9,188 bases of DNA, from assembly GCA_018812385.1 (NCBI GenBank), contig JAHJDU010000109.1:1-9188 (forward strand), written 5' to 3'. Shown in pieces: positions 6,936-9,188 of this stretch. Each line of letters begins with the position of its first letter. Positions within the stretch are counted from its first letter, which is position 1. The translations under genes and the position numbers were made by a program. The stretch comes from Pseudomonadota bacterium. Lineage in GTDB: Bacteria; Desulfobacterota; Desulfobacteria; Desulfobacterales; Desulfobacteraceae. The notes beneath the pieces were generated by a model. It worked only from the letters and a program-made list of their open reading frames with translations. It made no database searches and was not told where the DNA came from.

Positions 6936-7910
6936 TTATTTCATATTGTCAGGAACTTTTACACCTATTTCCTCATAGTATTTTAAAGCTCCCGGATGGA
7001 ATTTTGCTTCTAATATATGCAGGTTTTCCAGCCGAACGGCACCCCACCACAAATTGGCCTTGCTCATATCTGCTTTTTGCTCCCAAAATGTTTTGGTGAG
7101 TTGATAGGCTGTCTGGTCATCCATTAAAGTTGTGGTATATGTGCCGACAGAAAGGGCCATTGTATTGGTATCATAATCTATGCCGGAATAAGTATTTGCA
7201 GGAATAACCAGTTTTGTTCTTTTGCTTTGGTCGATCTGCTGGTCTGAAAAACTTATAAGCCTGATTTTTGAGCTTGCAGAAGCTTCAATCACATTTGGCG
7301 CAGGATAAGATCCTGCAGTGGCAAATCCGTCAATTTGACCATTTTTAAGTGCAGGTACGGCATTATTAAGTTCGGTATCAATCAGTTTAACCTGACCTGC
7401 AAGTCCAAACATTTCAACATATTTTGCTGCTTCAGTAGCGCCAAAACTCCCTTTGCCAATCAATAAGGTTTTCCCTTTCAAATCGGCAAAATCCTTAATG
7501 CCTGATTGTTCACGTACCACAAAATGCATGGTTAAAGCAGGGATAATAAATAAAGCGCGGATATTCTGATAGTTTGGGTTCTTATCCTCAAACATTTTTT
7601 GTCCACTCATGGCCAGTTTTACCAGTGATGGTGGAGTTGTAAATACATAGTCGCCCTTCCTTTTGCCCACCTCCTTGACATTTTGTACTGATCCCTGACT
7701 TTCTTCCACTGTTACGATGATTTTACCATCTGAACCTTTTTTGATAGCTTCGGCTATTTGAACCGCCATTTGAAAATATGAGGATGAGGATTTTGCAGAT
7801 TTGTAAGTGACTCTGGTCTGCGCACTCAAGGTTTGCAAACCAAACATAAAAACAAAAACAACCACAAGGATGGGGATTAAAACAGGGGAATCTGATTTTA
7901 AAATTTTCAT
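6936..7910 (-). CDS. TAXI-family TRAP transporter solute-binding protein
   Basis: This 324-residue periplasmic protein captures the substrate for the adjoining TRAP permease. Residues 1-30 form a signal peptide: MKILK start, hydrophobic core PVLIPILVVVFVFMFGL, and a likely cut after LSA (A30/Q31). TAXI-like features include DFADLKGKTLLIGKGSFGATE (about 140-160), the NAVPALKNGQIDGF region (183-196), and the C-terminal FHPGALKYYEE (304-314), where TAXI proteins typically carry HPGA-KYY-E. The usual Gly-rich motif near the mature N-terminus is replaced by YKSAKSSSSYFQM (36-48), which may change the binding site. ATG 7910 has AAGGAG at ideal distance. It is the first gene of the minus-strand operon and faces the LysR regulator across the AT-rich intergenic region. 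The substrate is unknown; carboxylates or amino acids would be typical for the family. Confidence 0.92.
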   Translation of the reverse strand: MKILKSDSPVLIPILVVVFVFMFGLQTLSAQTRVTYKSAKSSSSYFQMAVQIAEAIKKGSDGKIIVTVEESQGSVQNVKEVGKRKGDYVFTTPPSLVKLAMSGQKMFEDKNPNYQNIRALFIIPALTMHFVVREQSGIKDFADLKGKTLLIGKGSFGATEAAKYVEMFGLAGQVKLIDTELNNAVPALKNGQIDGFATAGSYPAPNVIEASASSKIRLISFSDQQIDQSKRTKLVIPANTYSGIDYDTNTMALSVGTYTTTLMDDQTAYQLTKTFWEQKADMSKANLWWGAVRLENLHILEAKFHPGALKYYEEIGVKVPDNMK

Positions 7911-7916
7911 TTTTAA

Positions 7917-7922
7917 CTCCTT
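7917..7922 (-). promoter_or_regulatory. Ribosome binding site of TAXI binding protein
   Basis: AAGGAG on the minus strand, 6 bases before ATG 7910, inside an A-rich leader. It fixes the start of the signal peptide. Confidence 0.8.
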
Positions 7923-7950
7923 TTTTAAAAATTAATAAATATCCTGGCAT

Positions 7951-7991
7951 ATAAGACCAAGGTTTTCTGGTTAAATTAAAAACCAGCTTAT
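7951..7991. promoter_or_regulatory. 41-base imperfect dyad upstream of TAXI gene
   Basis: Outer arms ATAAG (7951-7955) and CTTAT (7987-7991) enclose two alternative inner stems that share bases. One is CTGGTT (7967-7972) with AACCAG (7981-7986). The other is GGTTTT (7961-7966) with AAAACC (7979-7984). The element ends 41 bases before the binding-protein ATG. It could be an operator for the neighbouring LysR protein or a folded 5' leader in the TRAP mRNA. The arms are seen directly; the function is inferred. Confidence 0.4.
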
Positions 7992-8141
7992 CTTTTAATC
8001 ATTTAAAAAACAAACAATTCATCAAGTAAAACCAATAAGCTCAGAGTGTGTAACGAAAAAATATCAAGTTCATTTTTCTTAATTTATTACAATCTTACTA
8101 TTATCAAAACCATTTTTTCAAATCCAACTTATTTGATGAAT

Positions 8142-8150
8142 AGGAGGTGA
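8142..8150 (+). promoter_or_regulatory. Orphan perfect Shine-Dalgarno sequence (AGGAGGTGA)
   Basis: AGGAGGTGA, with the following T, matches ten bases of the complement of the usual bacterial 16S rRNA 3' end. It is the best ribosome-binding match in the window, yet no gene follows. The nearest ATG (8159) gives Met-Asp-Asn-Met and then a stop at 8171-8173; in-frame GTG 8147 and TTG 8156 start the same peptide. The LysR ATG is 137 bases further on. It may start a tiny leader peptide, be a remnant of a lost gene, or be chance. Confidence 0.4.
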
Positions 8151-8166
8151 TTTGTTTGATGGATAA

Positions 8167-8179
8167 TATGTAAATTACA
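8167..8179. promoter_or_regulatory. Candidate LysR operator (T-N11-A palindrome)
   Basis: TGTAA-A-TTACA (8169-8179) is an inverted repeat around one base and lies within a T-N11-A span (8167-8179), the shape recognised by LysR-type regulators. It sits 108 bases before the LysR start in the divergent region, a typical place for autoregulation. AT-richness makes chance palindromes common here. Confidence 0.3.
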
Positions 8180-8197
8180 AAATATTGAATTAACACC

Positions 8198-8254
8198 TTG
8201 AAATGTTTTTATAATTTGATATTCTATTTGTGCTTTTTTTCATAATTCTATAAT
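8198..8254 (+). promoter_or_regulatory. Candidate promoter elements for the LysR-type gene
   Basis: Two sigma-70-like arrangements are visible. TTGAAA (8198-8203) is followed after 16 bases by TATTCT (8220-8225). TTGTGC (8228-8233) is followed after 15 bases by a perfect TATAAT (8249-8254), which ends 33 bases before the ATG. Either could drive the regulator gene. In such AT-rich DNA both may be coincidental. Confidence 0.3.
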
Positions 8255-8287
8255 AAATGATTTAAATTTTTATAGGTAATTTATAAA

Positions 8288-9188
8288 ATGAACTTAAGAT
8301 CAGTTGATTTAAATTTTTTAGTCGTTTTTGAAGCAATGTACCAGGAACGAAACCAGTCTGATGCAGGGAACCGGTTAAATATGAGTCAGCCTGCCGTCAG
8401 CAATTCTTTAAACAAACTAAGAACCATTTTTAATGACCGCCTGTTTGTTAAAACGGCGCAGGGAATGCAACCCACGCCAAAAGCTGAGAAACTTGCTCCT
8501 TTGGTACATGAGGTTATCAACCAGCTAACATCTATTTTTTCAGAATTTTCAGAATTTCAGGCAAAATCAAGCAAACAGGTTTTTCGGCTGTCCATGTCGG
8601 ATTATTCTGAGTTTGTGATTCTTCCAAACCTTATCAATCGGCTGGAAAAATCCGCACCCAAAGTTCAAATCCGGGTTCTTCACACCAAACTCATCGATAG
8701 ACATCGATTTTTATCCACAGGGAAACTTGATCTGGTTGTTTTCAGTCACTATCCTCAAGATTTTGAACAGGATAAATTCAATGTTCAGTTTTCAACCACG
8801 GAAGATCTTTATCAGCAGAACCTGTTTGATGAACGGGTTGTTGTCATTGCAAGGAAAGACCATCCCCAGATAAAGGGAAAAATCAGTTTAGAACTTTTTT
8901 TAAAACTCCAGCATGCCATCATTTTTTTGCACAAGGATACATTTCCGGTAGATTCTGTTGATCAACGGCTTCACGAACTGGGCCATAAACGGGAAATAAA
9001 GTTTATGACCCAGCGAACATCCACCCTTGCCGAAGTAATAAGTAAAACAAATTTAATCGGAACCATGGTGGAACGTTACGCAAAAAGTTTTTCTATCCTC
9101 CACGACCTTCAGGTTCTGGAGTTGCCCTTTAATATGTCTACTTTTCAAATGACCCTCTATTGGCATGCACGAGTAAATCATGACCCGG
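8288..9188 (+). CDS. LysR-type transcriptional regulator, 3'-partial
   Basis: The frame is open from ATG 8288 to the window end, giving 300 residues without a stop. LysR proteins of this kind usually have about 300-320 residues, so only the last few are missing. Residues 1-65 form the winged helix-turn-helix: LRSVDLNFLVVFEAMYQE, then NMSQPAVSNSLNKLR and RLFVKTAQGMQPTPKAE. The remainder is the periplasmic-binding-protein-like effector domain, with VFRLSMSDYSEFVILPNL opening the first subdomain, GKLDLVVF and RVVVIARKDHP in the middle, and a C-terminal MTLYWHARVNHDP of the NodD/LeuO-like type. A weak AGG lies 11 bases before the start. It is divergent from the TAXI-TRAP-DUF362 operon and probably controls that operon in response to its substrate. 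The helix-turn-helix reads SDAGNRL where many relatives have TRAAERL. Confidence 0.93.
   Translation, partial: MNLRSVDLNFLVVFEAMYQERNQSDAGNRLNMSQPAVSNSLNKLRTIFNDRLFVKTAQGMQPTPKAEKLAPLVHEVINQLTSIFSEFSEFQAKSSKQVFRLSMSDYSEFVILPNLINRLEKSAPKVQIRVLHTKLIDRHRFLSTGKLDLVVFSHYPQDFEQDKFNVQFSTTEDLYQQNLFDERVVVIARKDHPQIKGKISLELFLKLQHAIIFLHKDTFPVDSVDQRLHELGHKREIKFMTQRTSTLAEVISKTNLIGTMVERYAKSFSILHDLQVLELPFNMSTFQMTLYWHARVNHDP

Larger units (their letters stand above)
7911..8287. other. AT-rich divergent intergenic region
   Basis: This 377-base gap separates the divergent TAXI binding-protein gene and the LysR-type gene. It is very AT-rich: 8221-8280 has 9 G/C out of 60, against 39 of 60 at 1141-1200 in the transporter gene. 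No ORF longer than a few codons fits a convincing start. It should contain the promoters of both flanking genes. Separate entries give the dyad at 7951-7991, the orphan Shine-Dalgarno at 8142-8150, the T-N11-A palindrome at 8167-8179 and promoter-like hexamers at 8198-8254. I could not identify a convincing -35/-10 pair for the minus-strand operon. Confidence 0.8.

Noticed and set aside
7911..8287. A hidden small gene in the divergent gap
   Set aside because: All frames are broken by frequent stops; only the tiny MDNM frame has a strong ribosome binding site.
1..9188. CRISPR array, tRNA, rRNA, insertion sequence or toxin-antitoxin pair
   Set aside because: No regularly spaced repeats, cloverleaf, transposase or terminal inverted repeats were seen on either strand.

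Overview
This window looks like a chromosomal segment of an anaerobic, probably sulfate-reducing member of the Desulfobacterota (Desulfobacteraceae-like). That placement is inferred from the gene types: a long YeiH-type 'sulfate exporter' with a soluble insert, a radical SAM/SPASM enzyme, a TAXI-type TRAP transporter and a DUF362 protein. No rRNA, tRNA, CRISPR array, insertion sequence or phage gene is visible.

Region 1 (1-3775, + strand) is a co-directional, tightly packed cluster. It starts with a YeiH/UPF0324 family membrane transporter that enters from outside the window. Next come a 96-residue single-pass membrane protein starting 3 bases after the transporter stop, a 191-residue single-pass membrane protein that I do not recognise, and a radical SAM/SPASM protein. 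The spacing suggests one transcript. The two small proteins look like accessory subunits of the transporter. The substrate of the radical SAM enzyme is not evident.

Region 2 (3776-3855) is a short tail-to-tail junction with one modest hairpin that could stop transcription from both sides.

Region 3 (3856-7910, - strand) reads right to left: a TAXI-family periplasmic solute-binding protein, a fused DctQM-type TRAP permease, and a DUF362 protein with five cysteines in its last 85 residues. The binding protein and permease form a complete TRAP importer. The DUF362 protein follows after 90 bases and probably acts on or downstream of the imported compound.

Region 4 (7911-8287) is a very AT-rich divergent intergenic region. 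It holds a 41-base imperfect dyad near the binding-protein start, a perfect but orphan Shine-Dalgarno sequence, a T-N11-A palindrome typical of LysR operators, and promoter-like hexamers for the gene to its right.

Region 5 (8288-9188, + strand) is a LysR-type regulator lacking only its extreme C-terminus because the window ends. It has no stop in the window. Its divergent position makes it the likely regulator of the TRAP/DUF362 operon.

The most interesting points are the possible new transporter cassette on the left, the TRAP-DUF362 module with its unusual binding-protein N-terminus, and the unexplained signals in the divergent intergenic region.
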